Positions 39,097 to 49,228 of a stretch of 64,000 nt of DNA are shown here, piece by piece. Within the stretch, counting starts at the first letter, position 1. Every line of letters starts with the position of its first letter. The stretch is from Albidovulum sp. Its GTDB lineage: Bacteria > Pseudomonadota > Alphaproteobacteria > Rhodobacterales > Rhodobacteraceae. The position numbers were made by a program, and so were the translations under genes. The stretch is from positions 1-64,000 of the forward strand of contig JAPPFL010000062.1 in NCBI GenBank assembly GCA_028823855.1, written 5' to 3'. The notes beneath the pieces are model-generated. The model saw nothing but the letters and a program-made list of their open reading frames with translations. It was not told the origin of the DNA and searched no databases.

Positions 39097-39621
39097 ATGT
39101 TTGGCAATAAACCAAAAACTGGCGAAGGCGAACGCCTCGCCCAACCCGAAGCAGAGCGCATGCAGCGAACGGCGCCTATGCCATCGCCGCCGCCGAAACC
39201 GGCTCCGCGTGCCAAGCCGGCAGAGCCGGGAGCGCCGTCCCTCCTGTCGGGCGACCTGCTCGTCAAAGGCAATTTGAAATCCAAGAGCGACATAAAGGTC
39301 GAAGGCCAGATCGAAGGCGATATCAGGGCCAACGTGCTTACTGTCGGCGAAACGGCTACGATACACGGCAAAGTCGTCGCCAACGACGTTGTCGTGAATG
39401 GCCGGATAGTCGGAGAATTGCGCGGTTTGCGGATCCGTTTGAACAAAAGCGCTCGCGTGGAAGGCGACATTATCCATGCGACGATTGCGATTGAAGCAGG
39501 CGCTCATTTTGAAGGCTCGGTCAAACGTACCGACGATCCGCTCGGCTCGGACAAGAGTTCGCCGAAAATTCCACCCGCGATTCAATCCGGTCGAAAACCG
39601 CAGCAAGTCCAGCCGAACTAA
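39097..39621 (+). CDS. Bactofilin
   Basis: A 174-residue bactofilin (DUF583), a cytoskeletal protein that self-assembles into filaments and positions cell-wall or stalk machinery. A proline-rich disordered N-terminus (residues 23-47) precedes the right-handed beta-helix core: GNLKSKSDIKVEGQIEGDI, GETATIHGKVVANDVVVNG and KSARVEGDIIHATIAIEAGA. A short unstructured tail follows. The peptidase M23 gene often paired with bactofilin is not next to it. Confidence 0.94.
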   Translation: MFGNKPKTGEGERLAQPEAERMQRTAPMPSPPPKPAPRAKPAEPGAPSLLSGDLLVKGNLKSKSDIKVEGQIEGDIRANVLTVGETATIHGKVVANDVVVNGRIVGELRGLRIRLNKSARVEGDIIHATIAIEAGAHFEGSVKRTDDPLGSDKSSPKIPPAIQSGRKPQQVQPN

Positions 39622-39674
39622 GGCCTTGGGCGATCTGAATACGAATTAGAGCGAGATCCGCAATCGGCGAATCT

Positions 39675-39696
39675 CGCGCGCTTTCGCGCGTTGTTT
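39675..39696 (+). terminator. Candidate terminator after the bactofilin gene
   Basis: CGCGCG-CTTT-CGCGCG forms a six-pair GC stem with a four-base loop, followed by TTGTTT. The T-run is weak. Its place 54 bases after the bactofilin stop fits termination. Confidence 0.5.
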
Positions 39697-39755
39697 GACA
39701 GGCGCAATTTCCTAGACTCAATTGCCGGCAATGCCATCACGGCCGGTTCGCTAGC

Positions 39756-40877
39756 TCAAGAGGCGGATTCGGACCTGGATTTTCCGGCGACCTCCAGTGC
39801 AAGCGCGGTTTCCATGAATTTGTCAAGGTCGCCGTCCAGCACGCTTTGCGTATTCGACGTTTCATAGTTCGTGCGCAGGTCCTTGACCATTTGATAGGGC
39901 TGCAAGACATAGGAACGAATTTGGTTGCCCCATCCAGCGTCGCCCTTTTGATCGTGCATTTCCTGGATAGCTTCCGTTCTCTTTCGCAGTTCAAGATCGT
40001 AAAGCCGTGATTTGAGCGCATTCAGGCAGTTCGCGCGGTTCTGGTGCTGCGATTTTTCGGAAGATGTCACGACGATTCCCGTAGGCATATGCGTCATGCG
40101 GACCGCCGAGTCGGTTTTGTTTACATGCTGACCGCCCGCCCCCGAAGCACGAAACGTGTCGGTTCGAATATCGGCGGGATTAATGTCGATTTCGATATTT
40201 TCGTCCACGACCGGATAAACTACGACGCTTCCGAACGACGTGTGCCGACGAGCATTGCTGTCGAATGGCGAAATCCGAACAAGCCGATGAACACCCGATT
40301 CAGTCTTTAGCCATCCATAGGCGTTGCGCCCGGCGATCTTGTATGTGGCCGACTTCAGCCCGGCCTCGCCGTCGCGATTCTGAGAGACCAACTCTATCTT
40401 GTACCCGCGGTTTATCGCCCACCGCTCGTACATCCTCGTCAGCATCGCCACCCAGTCGCAAGACTCCGTCCCGCCGGCTCCCGCATTGATTTCCAAAAAC
40501 GCATCGTTTGTATCCGCCTCGCCGCCCAATAGGGCTTCAATCTCCTTTTTTTCCGCAATTTTCCGCAAGTTTGCCAATGACTCTTCCGCTTCGCGAACGA
40601 TTTCCTCGTCGCCCTCGGCTTCGCCCAACTCAATCAAGTCGAGGTTGTCCGCGAGTTCTCGATCTATCGATTCCAGGAATTCAATTGAATCCATTAGCGC
40701 TTGCCGCTCCTGCATAAGCTTCTTGGCTCTCGCGGGTTCATTCCACAATCCAGGATTCTCGACCTCGGAATTTATTTCGTCCAACCGTACCTTCGCCGAC
40801 GGGAGATTCATTCTCTGATTCAGCAATACGAGCGACTTTTGTATCGCCTCCACCGCGATTTGGGTTTCCGGACGCAT
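39756..40877 (-). CDS. prfB: Peptide chain release factor 2
   Basis: The 373-residue factor recognises UGA and UAA stops. The tripeptide anticodon SPF is visible in LVRISPFDSNARRHTSF, and the GGQ loop in FRASGAGGQHVNKTDSAVR. The gene is one uninterrupted frame; the in-frame TGA and programmed +1 shift that autoregulate prfB in many bacteria are absent, as I recall for alphaproteobacteria. PBP1A lies upstream on the same strand but 770 bases away. Confidence 0.96.
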   Translation of the reverse strand: MRPETQIAVEAIQKSLVLLNQRMNLPSAKVRLDEINSEVENPGLWNEPARAKKLMQERQALMDSIEFLESIDRELADNLDLIELGEAEGDEEIVREAEESLANLRKIAEKKEIEALLGGEADTNDAFLEINAGAGGTESCDWVAMLTRMYERWAINRGYKIELVSQNRDGEAGLKSATYKIAGRNAYGWLKTESGVHRLVRISPFDSNARRHTSFGSVVVYPVVDENIEIDINPADIRTDTFRASGAGGQHVNKTDSAVRMTHMPTGIVVTSSEKSQHQNRANCLNALKSRLYDLELRKRTEAIQEMHDQKGDAGWGNQIRSYVLQPYQMVKDLRTNYETSNTQSVLDGDLDKFMETALALEVAGKSRSESAS

Positions 40878-41644
40878 TTTTCTGTTCCCCGCCGCAAACT
40901 AGCCCTTTGGCCAGCCGAAATTTAAATCGAATACACAATTGTAAATAGTGACTCCGACAGGGACGGGCAAGGATTTTGCAAGCGATCGGGCGACGGAGCC
41001 AATCTAGGCTGACGGCGGACTTCCAATTTATGGAATAGCCTTAAGCCTAGAATAAAGCGTTAAAACGCGCCGTCATAGCGACATTATACCATTGCGATGG
41101 CGGCGGACCGTACTTTCGCGAGCCGCCACCGAATTGATTGGCGCGGGTCCCAAAATTCGAAGCAGTCCGAAATTCTGGCCTGGGCGAGCATACTCATAGA
41201 GAGCGTCCGGGGACCGCTCGCGTCTTCGGCATAGGCGATATCAAAGGCGCTTGCCCTTGGTCAAATTCGGCATTGCTAAGCCCGGTCCAAAGGCTGAGAC
41301 GCGGCTCGGTAGCAAAGGACTCGTAAGGCGCGGCGCATCTTTCGATCGGGGAGCGAGCGAATTAGAAACGGGAAACAGGTTAACGCTTGCGCTTCAAAGG
41401 GAGGATTAGTCGGAATTCGGCTCGGCGCCATACAATGCCGGTCGTCTGCGCGACGGGGCATGCGCAATTGCCGCTTCGTCGAAAAGCCGCAGCGTCATCA
41501 GTCGGCCGCCGAGTTATTCAATTGGAATCCTTCGCAATTGGCGGAACTAATCTTCGGTCGCGCCTCTACCGATATTCAGCACGGATCATCCTGTCGAATT
41601 GAGCGGGATCCTCTTGGCAAAATTCGCGCAATTAACGAGATTCG
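40878..41644. other. Long spacer between prfB and PBP1A
   Basis: No supported gene on either strand. In relatives this junction is usually short, so the space may be debris of lost sequence. Confidence 0.45.
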
Positions 41645-44341
41645 CTAATAAAGTCCGCCGGAAGACATCGAATCGAAAGAGGATTTTTCCCTTCGGCGAC
41701 TTTCGCTATCTGTCCGCGCCCCGACCTCGGCTTCGCTTTCGTCGTCTCTACCCGCGGTTGAACCGTTTTCCACGACAAAAGGAAGATCTGAAGAGAACGG
41801 GAATCCTCCGTCGACTATTTTCGACGGGACGGAATCCGGCTCGGTTCCCCGCCTAAAAAACTCGGCGATCACTTCCACTCTGTCGCCGGCGGAATATTTG
41901 ACCTGCGATTCGGGAATCGGAGCCGTTCCCAAATCGGCGTCGGGCATCGCGATTCCACCTCTTTCGCCGCCCGGCACGGGTTCAATTTTGTCGACTGCGA
42001 AGCCGGGCTCCCGCCTTTCGCGAATCGGTAGCCCTGTTGCTCTGTCGATTTCTACGAATGTGCCGCCATCCGGAATCTTGAAATCGGACGAACCGTATTT
42101 CTCAACGGCAGCTTCAATAAATCGGCTAAATACAGGCCCGCACAACACGCCGCCGAACGCCTGCCTCCCAAGGCTCCTAGGCAAATCGTATCCGATATAG
42201 CATCCGGCCGAGATTTCCGGCGTATAGCCAACGAACCAAGCGTCCTTTGACTCGTTAGTCGTTCCGGTTTTGCCTGCAACCGGGAATTCGGCGTCAACAT
42301 ATCCTGCAGCCGTACCGCGGCGCACGACGCCCTGCATCATGGACGTTATCTGATAAGCGGTGACGGGATCGACAACTCGAACCCGATTGGCGGTGACTCT
42401 AGGCAAGGATCCGGGTTCCAGAAATCGTTCCGCGCAATTATGGCAGAGCCGCTTGTCATGGCGATAAATCGTTTTTCCGTACCGATCTTGCACGCGGTCC
42501 ACAAGGGTCGGCTCAACGCGCTCACCGCCATTCGCAAACATCGCGTAGGCAGCCACAATGCGGTAGAGCGTCGATTCCTGCGCGCCAAGCGAATTCGCTA
42601 GATTGTGTTGCATTTTTTCATAGACGCCGAAATTTTCGGCATAGCCCGCAATCGTGTCCATTCCTACTTCGTTGGCAAGCCTGACCGTCATCAGGTTGCG
42701 CGAATACTCTATTCCCGTTCGAAGAGTTACCGGGCCGAAAAACTTCCCGCTGGCGTTTTTCGGCTGCCAAATGCCCGCGTCCGTCTCGAGCGCAATCGGC
42801 GCATCCATAACTATCGTCGCGGGGGAATGTCCCGAATCAAGAGCCGCCGCATACACGAATGGCTTAAAGGTCGAACCTGGCTGCCGGGTCGCCTGAGTTG
42901 CCCTGTTGAAAACCGTTTCCTGGTAGGAAAAGCCGCCTTGCATTGCCAATACTCTGCCATTGTTCGCATCCATGGCCATGAATGCTCCCTGAACTTCCGG
43001 TATTTGGCGCAGCATCCAAGATTCCCGGGCTTTCCCTTCTGAATCCCGCACGACGCGCGAGACATACACAACTTCGCCGAGTCCTAGGATATCCGCAACG
43101 GACCGGGCCATCTTCGAGAGTCGCCCGTCCGAAAGGTAGTGCCGCTTCCAATACCTGTCCTGCCCGCTCAATTTAATGGTGCGCTCCGAAATTGCGGCAT
43201 CGACGCCGAGCTCCACGGAGTCGGAATCTATTGCCAACACGACCGCCGGATGCCATCCCGCAATATCTCTCGGAACTTTGGCTTTTGCCAATTCAGCCCG
43301 CCACAATCCCTTTTCCGACAAAACATCCCGGACGAGACGGATACCGGTGCCGCGCCAGATGCCGAGCGACCGATCGAATTCCTCAAGCCCTTCGCGAAGC
43401 GCCGCAGTCGCTATTTCTTGAAGTTCGGGATCAATGGTCGCGCGAATCGTCAACCCTCCGCCGAAAAATGCGTCGGCTCCGAAGTCGCTCGAAAGCTGCC
43501 TTCGAATCTCGTCGGTAAAGTAGCCCCTTGGCGGAAGGGACGACCGAAAGGAACTGTAGTGTCCCTGCTGCACTGTTCGAAGCGGGGCTTGCTCTGCCTC
43601 CGCTCCCTCAGCCGGATCAAGGAAACCGTTCTGCACCATTTCCCGGAGGACGAAATTCCTACGGGCGAGCGCTCGCTCGTGCTGCCGCACCGGATGATAG
43701 GTGGACGGAGCTTTGGGCAGAGCCGCGAGGTATGCCGCCTCTTCCGGGCGAAGCTCTTCCAGAGATTTGTTAAAGTACGTCTGCGCCGCGGCGGCGACGC
43801 CGTAGGAATTTTGGCCGAGAAAGATTTCGTTCAGGTAGAGTTCAAGGATTTTGCTCTTCTCGAAGACGTTTTCAATTCGAAACGCGAGGATCAATTCCTT
43901 GATTTTACGCGGTACGGATCGTTCGCCTCCCAGCAGGAAGTTCTTCATCACTTGCTGAGTAATCGTGGAAGCGCCTCGCATCTTGCCTTCGCGCATAGCC
44001 TCCACGGCGGCCTTCACGATTCCGACGGGATCAAATCCCTTGTGCGTATAGAAATGCTTGTCTTCCGCCGAAATAAAGGCACTCTTCACAATCTTGGGAA
44101 TTTCGTCGATCGGAACGAAAAGTCGGCGTTCCCTAGCGAATTCGTCGATAAGCCGCCCTTCCCGAGAATATATCCTGCTGATCGTCGGAGGTTGGTAGCG
44201 CGTGAGTTGCGCGTAGCTCGGCAAGTCGCTTCCATACGACCACACCAGGGCCCCCAAGATCCATGCGGCGACCGCAAAACCCAGGCAAATCCAGCTACAC
44301 AGCCCGCCGAGAAATGAAATCGCAACTTTTTTCAAGAACAT
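41645..44341 (-). CDS. mrcA: Penicillin-binding protein 1A (bifunctional)
   Basis: This 898-residue class A PBP polymerises and cross-links peptidoglycan. An N-terminal anchor (about residues 8-32) is followed by the GT51 glycosyltransferase, with the catalytic glutamate in FISAEDKHFYTHKGFD and then GASTITQQVMKNFLL. An insert of the PCB-OB type follows, then the transpeptidase with S490 in QPGSTFKPF, SRN in YSRNLMTV and KTGTT (K691). The start is an ATG with AGAGG just upstream; a GTG four codons earlier is equally possible. Divergent from rne. Confidence 0.95.
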   Translation of the reverse strand: MFLKKVAISFLGGLCSWICLGFAVAAWILGALVWSYGSDLPSYAQLTRYQPPTISRIYSREGRLIDEFARERRLFVPIDEIPKIVKSAFISAEDKHFYTHKGFDPVGIVKAAVEAMREGKMRGASTITQQVMKNFLLGGERSVPRKIKELILAFRIENVFEKSKILELYLNEIFLGQNSYGVAAAAQTYFNKSLEELRPEEAAYLAALPKAPSTYHPVRQHERALARRNFVLREMVQNGFLDPAEGAEAEQAPLRTVQQGHYSSFRSSLPPRGYFTDEIRRQLSSDFGADAFFGGGLTIRATIDPELQEIATAALREGLEEFDRSLGIWRGTGIRLVRDVLSEKGLWRAELAKAKVPRDIAGWHPAVVLAIDSDSVELGVDAAISERTIKLSGQDRYWKRHYLSDGRLSKMARSVADILGLGEVVYVSRVVRDSEGKARESWMLRQIPEVQGAFMAMDANNGRVLAMQGGFSYQETVFNRATQATRQPGSTFKPFVYAAALDSGHSPATIVMDAPIALETDAGIWQPKNASGKFFGPVTLRTGIEYSRNLMTVRLANEVGMDTIAGYAENFGVYEKMQHNLANSLGAQESTLYRIVAAYAMFANGGERVEPTLVDRVQDRYGKTIYRHDKRLCHNCAERFLEPGSLPRVTANRVRVVDPVTAYQITSMMQGVVRRGTAAGYVDAEFPVAGKTGTTNESKDAWFVGYTPEISAGCYIGYDLPRSLGRQAFGGVLCGPVFSRFIEAAVEKYGSSDFKIPDGGTFVEIDRATGLPIRERREPGFAVDKIEPVPGGERGGIAMPDADLGTAPIPESQVKYSAGDRVEVIAEFFRRGTEPDSVPSKIVDGGFPFSSDLPFVVENGSTAGRDDESEAEVGARTDSESRRREKSSFDSMSSGGLY

Positions 44342-44834
44342 AACCTCTGGCACTTGGTCGGAACCTATATTGCACTGAACCGTCGAATTCCATCAATTGG
44401 CTTCGGATTCGATCACAAGAAGTTGTCCGCAGCCTTCCAAAACTCGCATCCTATTTTACTGTTGCAATTTAACATCGGAAGGCTGTATTCTTTTAGGAAA
44501 GCCGCGCGGCAGAAAAACTGCCGGCGGGAAATGCAGGATATTCGTTTCGCACCACTGACTAAGCGCATGGGCAATGGCGTGCCGACTGCGCGCGCCGCCG
44601 TTGCTTGTCAATACGAGCGTTGGATACTCCGGCTGCGAAGGAAAAACGGCCGCTGCGCGGAAGCGGAAGCGGCGAAAGAAGCTTGATGCGACCGAAGCAC
44701 AAATCGACCGCCGACACCGAACCGCTCTGCGGGCAAGTCTCGGTCGGTAGACGCGCGTTCGCTCATCCAGACAATTCCGCGCACGAAGACACCGGTAGCA
44801 TACCTGGGTTTCGTACGCGGTTCGGAACAAATAA
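44342..44834. other. Divergent spacer, leader of rne
   Basis: About 490 bases between PBP1A and rne starts. Many rne genes have long regulatory leaders, so part may be the rne 5' UTR. No protein gene could be supported; in several alphaproteobacteria an N-acetylmuramoyl-alanine amidase gene lies here. Confidence 0.45.
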
Positions 44835-47726
44835 ATGGCACATAACATGCTCATCGACGCCACGCACGAGGAAGAAACGCGCGTGGTCGTCACCAACGGA
44901 GACGAGATTACCGAATTCGATTTCGAGACCGCTAGCAGGCGACCGTTAACCGGCAACATCTATCTGGCAAAAGTAACCCGAATCGAGCCGGCTCTGCAGG
45001 CCGCATTCATCGAGTACGGGAGCAACCGGCACGGATTTCTGGCGTTTTCGGAAATCCACCCCGACTATTTTGTCATTCCTGTCGCCGATCGGCAAACTCT
45101 TGAAGACGAAGAAAAAAATGAATCTGCAGAGGCGGTCGGCAAGAATGACTCTAGCTCGCCGGCGGCTCCCCTCTCCGGGACCGGCGCACTCGAAACCTCG
45201 GGGTCGCTCGAAATTGTCGATTCGACAACGCCCGACGACCGAGACATCGCCGGAATGGCCATCGTCGAATACGAACCAGGCAGTACCGTCTTGCTGGACG
45301 ACGCCGATTCAGAAAAAAACGGCTCACGCCCTCCCGAGAATGCATCCGAAGCGTTTTCGGCGGCCTCAAGCGATTCGCCGGCAATTTCCGAACAGAACGA
45401 ATCCCGCGCCGCCGCGTCCGACAATCAGCCCCGACCCAGCAAGGGAACCAACGGGTCGAAAAAAAATTCGTCTCGGCGATCGCATCAGTTCAATCGCAAC
45501 TACAACATCCAGGAAGTCATCCGCGTCAACCAGATTCTGCTCGTTCAAATCACAAAGGAGGAACGAGGCAACAAGGGCGCGGCTCTCACTACTTATGTCA
45601 GCCTCGCTGGCCGCTACTGCGTCCTGATGCCGAATACGGCGCGCGGAGGTGGCATCAGCCGCAAAATAACCAATCCCGCTCACCGAAAAAAACTAAAGGC
45701 GATCGCCGAGAAACTCGACGTGAAGGACGGCACGGGCTTGATCATCCGAACGGCTGGAGCGCAAAGGACGCGGCAGGAAATCCGGCGCGACAATGAATTC
45801 CTGATGCGTCAGTGGGATGAAATTCGTGAGTTAACTCTCAAATCCATCGCGCCTGCGCAGATTTTCGAGGAAGGCGATCTTATCAAAAGATCGATTCGAG
45901 ACATTTATTCGAAAGAGATCGATCAGGTTATCGTCGAAGGCGAACGCGGCTACCGAGTCGCCAAGGACTTCATGAAGATGATCATGCCCTCGCATGCCAG
46001 AAAAGTGCGTCATTACACGGGCGAAATTCCTCTTTTCGTTCGGCACGGCGTCGAAGACTTCCTGTCGGGAATGTTCGACCCGGTCGTTCGCTTGCCTTCG
46101 GGCGGCTACATCGTCATCGATACGACGGAGGCGCTCGTTGCGATCGACGTAAACTCCGGGCGCGCAACGCGCCAAGGCTCGGTGGAACAGACGGCCCTGA
46201 AAACGAACCTCGAAGCAGCCCCCGAAATCGCCAAGCAGCTAAGGCTTCGAGACTTGGCCGGTTTGATCGTAATCGATTTCATCGACATGGAGGACCGCCG
46301 AAACAACGCCGCGGTTGAGAAATGCATGCGCGATAGCATCCGAAAGGACAGGTCGCGGGTGCAGACGGGCAGGATTTCCGAATTCGGGCTGTTTGAAATG
46401 AGTCGACAGAGGCTTCGCTCGGGCATGGTGGAGGCATCGACCACTCCTTGCCGAAATTGCCATGGCACCGGCACAGTCAGATCAGATGTTTCCGTGGCCC
46501 TGTCGGCATTGCGCGAACTTTCCGCCAAAGCAAGCAATGACAATTCGGCCGACTTGCTTGTCCGAGCTCCGGTTCCGGCGGTCAATTTCATCCTGAATGA
46601 AAAAAGGGGGAATATTTCGGCCATTGAAGCAAAATTCGGAATCAAAGCGAGGTTCCAGGCCGACCCCTCCCTGACCAATCCGGACTTCATCGTCGAAAAA
46701 GATACGACGCCAATTCCGCAGCCCGGTTCTGAAAATGTAGTTTCGCTAACCCGCATTCCGAAGCACGACGGTTCCGTTCGAGAAACCGCCTCTGAAGAAC
46801 CAAAACAAAAAAGAAGGCGCCGCCGCCGAGGAAAGTCCATCAGGCGAGACGATCAGGAGAGGCAAAAACCGCCATCGCCCGACGTGGTTGCCGCCGACGC
46901 GCTCACGCCTGAATCCACAGAATCACTTCGGGCTCCGGAGGGAGATTCCCTGCAGCAGGAAGAATTCGGGAAAAAGCCGTCCAGGCATCGTCGAAAAAGG
47001 AAGACTAGGCGAACGGACGAAGAAAGCGCCAAGGCGGCTGCAGATTCGACTCCCGCGGCAGCGCCGAATACCGCAGGCGACGTTTCAGGAAGCGAACCTA
47101 GCGCAGCTTCCGATCAAGCTGAAGATGCAAAAAAGAAGCCCGCTCGGCAACGCAGAAACAGGAAAAAAACGCAAGAATCTACATCGGAATCTGCAAATGA
47201 ACCCCGAGGCGAACTAATCGAAAACCCCGAAATAGAGCAAAAACCGAAACTGAAAAAGGCGGGCTCTAAAAGTGGCCGGAAACTCAATCGAATAACCGAT
47301 CAAGCGAGCGAAAACGGGGAACAGCCTGGCGACTCCAATCCTGTTTCTTCAGGCGCCTCCGAATCAGCCGGTTCGATTGAGGCTGCCGACAATGTCGATT
47401 CGAATGCTGGCGGCAAATCCGATAGCGAGACCAAATCGAAGCCGCCGGCCAAAAGAACGCGAAGAAGGTCGAAAGCGGCGGTAAATGCGCTTGCCGAGGT
47501 TTCCGAGCCGACAACCGCAATTGATAGGAGATCTGAAGAGGCTATTGATGCCGACTCCATTGCCTCGCCGTCGAATATTCCCGGACTAGGCAGCGAGTCC
47601 GACGGCCGCGGAAGCGGCGGCAAAGACGACGACCGCGGCCGGGACGAGATCGAAAGCGCGGGTTCGAAGAGCAGGAAGAATACCGGGCGGCGCGGCTGGT
47701 GGGTCCTGGGCCGCGCTTCGAACTAG
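44835..47726 (+). CDS. rne: Ribonuclease E
   Basis: The 963-residue endonuclease is the core of the RNA degradosome and matures rRNA and tRNA. The start MAHNMLIDATHEEETRVVV matches the family. The S1 domain is split by an acidic Ser/Glu-rich insert (about residues 90-220) characteristic of alphaproteobacteria. Catalytic aspartates D438 (AIDVNSG) and D481 (VIDFIDM) and the zinc-link cysteines C539/C542 (TPCRNCHGTG) keep the E. coli spacing of 43 and 101 residues. The last 320 residues are low-complexity, with Arg/Lys-rich RNA-binding patches (KRRRRRRGKS, RHRRKRKTRR), as in degradosome scaffolds. Confidence 0.97.
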   Translation: MAHNMLIDATHEEETRVVVTNGDEITEFDFETASRRPLTGNIYLAKVTRIEPALQAAFIEYGSNRHGFLAFSEIHPDYFVIPVADRQTLEDEEKNESAEAVGKNDSSSPAAPLSGTGALETSGSLEIVDSTTPDDRDIAGMAIVEYEPGSTVLLDDADSEKNGSRPPENASEAFSAASSDSPAISEQNESRAAASDNQPRPSKGTNGSKKNSSRRSHQFNRNYNIQEVIRVNQILLVQITKEERGNKGAALTTYVSLAGRYCVLMPNTARGGGISRKITNPAHRKKLKAIAEKLDVKDGTGLIIRTAGAQRTRQEIRRDNEFLMRQWDEIRELTLKSIAPAQIFEEGDLIKRSIRDIYSKEIDQVIVEGERGYRVAKDFMKMIMPSHARKVRHYTGEIPLFVRHGVEDFLSGMFDPVVRLPSGGYIVIDTTEALVAIDVNSGRATRQGSVEQTALKTNLEAAPEIAKQLRLRDLAGLIVIDFIDMEDRRNNAAVEKCMRDSIRKDRSRVQTGRISEFGLFEMSRQRLRSGMVEASTTPCRNCHGTGTVRSDVSVALSALRELSAKASNDNSADLLVRAPVPAVNFILNEKRGNISAIEAKFGIKARFQADPSLTNPDFIVEKDTTPIPQPGSENVVSLTRIPKHDGSVRETASEEPKQKRRRRRRGKSIRRDDQERQKPPSPDVVAADALTPESTESLRAPEGDSLQQEEFGKKPSRHRRKRKTRRTDEESAKAAADSTPAAAPNTAGDVSGSEPSAASDQAEDAKKKPARQRRNRKKTQESTSESANEPRGELIENPEIEQKPKLKKAGSKSGRKLNRITDQASENGEQPGDSNPVSSGASESAGSIEAADNVDSNAGGKSDSETKSKPPAKRTRRRSKAAVNALAEVSEPTTAIDRRSEEAIDADSIASPSNIPGLGSESDGRGSGGKDDDRGRDEIESAGSKSRKNTGRRGWWVLGRASN

Positions 47727-47834
47727 GAGCGGATTTGAATTTGTCTTGGCGCCTTCATGATCAAATCGCATACAGTCTACGAAGTTGGAATCGCAGCGTC
47801 GGCGATGGCGCAACGCCTAGAAAGGTAACTTGCC

Positions 47835-48623
47835 ATGCTTGCTAAACGACAGAAGGACAGTAATTTGACCAATAAAATATCGCTCGCGGCTTCTCTGTTT
47901 TTTTTGGCTGCCGCAATACCCGCAGCGGCGGACTTTCCCATCGAAAGCGAGGAAGAACGCGGCCATCTGGAAATGGAAATCCGCAATTTCCTTCTCGAAC
48001 ACCCGGAAGTCCTGATCGAGGCGATGCAAGTTTGGGAGCAACGGCAGCGCCTAGCCCAGGCGCAGGCGCAAGCCCTTGCCATTGATCATTTTTCAAACGA
48101 AATTTTTTTCGACGAAGACTCCTGGGTGGGCGGCGCTTTGGACGGCTTCCCGACTATCGTTGAATTCGTCGACTACAATTGCGGTTTTTGCAGAAGAGCA
48201 TTCGACGATGTCCAAAACCTGCTTGCCGAAGACGGCAACGTTCGCTTCGTTGTCAAGGAATTCCCAATTCTCGGATCGGATTCCGAAATGGCGTCGCGCT
48301 TCGCGATAGCCGTTCATCGCCTTTATGGAGACGAAGACTATAAATCGGTGCACGACGCAATGATCACCTCGGACGGGCCAGTGGATATTCCGGCGATTGA
48401 AGCTCTGATTGCGGAGCGAGGCTTCGACATTGACCGGCTCGAAAACGAAATGCTAGGCGAGCGCGTGTCCGGAATTATCGCGACGAATCGCGAATTGGCG
48501 CAGATTCTGGGAATTAGCGGAACTCCCGGCTTCATAATAGGCAATTCGGTCTTTCAGGGCCTGCAGTCCTATGAGGCTATGGTTGACGCAATCGAATTGG
48601 CGCGCGCTTTGGACAATTCGTAG
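47835..48623 (+). CDS. DsbA-family periplasmic thiol oxidoreductase
   Basis: The 262-residue protein has a signal peptide (residues 1-32, ending AAA), a helical N-terminal extension, and a DsbA-like thioredoxin domain with active site CGFC (C116-C119). The cis-proline loop is GTPGFIIG near the C-terminus. It resembles the ScsC/BdbD-like group rather than classical DsbA; members act as disulfide oxidases or isomerases in the periplasm. It lies 96 bases before accB. In several alphaproteobacteria aroQ lies between these two genes; it is absent here. Confidence 0.93.
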   Translation: MLAKRQKDSNLTNKISLAASLFFLAAAIPAAADFPIESEEERGHLEMEIRNFLLEHPEVLIEAMQVWEQRQRLAQAQAQALAIDHFSNEIFFDEDSWVGGALDGFPTIVEFVDYNCGFCRRAFDDVQNLLAEDGNVRFVVKEFPILGSDSEMASRFAIAVHRLYGDEDYKSVHDAMITSDGPVDIPAIEALIAERGFDIDRLENEMLGERVSGIIATNRELAQILGISGTPGFIIGNSVFQGLQSYEAMVDAIELARALDNS

Positions 48624-48719
48624 GAGCGCGCGCCCGAGTCAAACGTGAGGAAGAATCGTCCGATAGGCAGAAAACCTCGAGTGCGGCAATAATGCGGCAC
48701 TCTCGCGTGCGGGGATGGA

Positions 48720-49217
48720 ATGAATAAGAAAAGCCAGGACGAAGATGTCCAATTTATTGCGAATCTCGCGGATCTGCTCAGGAAGCGCGAACTGTCGGAG
48801 CTCGAAGTAGAAAGGCAGACCGGTCCAGATCGAAAGCTCAAGGTTAAAATCGGCCGCAAGGGAATTTTCCAGTCGGTCCAACCGCTCATTCCGCCCGCGC
48901 AGTCGAACCCGTTTTCGGCTCCCGCTCGCCGAGACCCGCCCCAGAAGTCGGGAAGCAAGGATTCGAACGACCCGGCGCAGCATCCCGGAGTGGTTACGTC
49001 GCCGATGGTCGGCCTAGTTTACCTCCAGCCGGAGGAAGGGGCGCAAAAATTTATTGAATTGGGCCAGCAAGTCAGCGAGGGGCAGACCCTGCTGATTATC
49101 GAAGCCATGAAGACGATGAATAACATCAGCGCTCCCCGATCAGGCACAATCACCCGAATTCTTGTCGATAATTTGACGCCGGTCGAATTCGGAACGCCCC
49201 TTGTTATAATCGAGTAA
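48720..49217 (+). CDS. accB: Biotin carboxyl carrier protein of acetyl-CoA carboxylase
   Basis: The 165-residue BCCP carries the biotin that shuttles carboxyl groups in the first step of fatty acid synthesis. An N-terminal helix and a proline-rich linker (about residues 50-85) lead to the biotinyl domain. The biotin site is K131 in IIEAMKTMN, the canonical E-A-M-K-M/T pattern. accC follows after 11 bases. Confidence 0.97.
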   Translation: MNKKSQDEDVQFIANLADLLRKRELSELEVERQTGPDRKLKVKIGRKGIFQSVQPLIPPAQSNPFSAPARRDPPQKSGSKDSNDPAQHPGVVTSPMVGLVYLQPEEGAQKFIELGQQVSEGQTLLIIEAMKTMNNISAPRSGTITRILVDNLTPVEFGTPLVIIE

Positions 49218-49228
49218 GCGGCCGCGAA

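Noticed and set aside
39756-40877. Programmed frameshift in prfB
   Set aside because: The gene is one open frame from its ATG with no in-frame TGA.
43139-44317. 392-codon plus-strand frame
   Set aside because: Antisense to PBP1A; the PBP1A frame carries all catalytic motifs.
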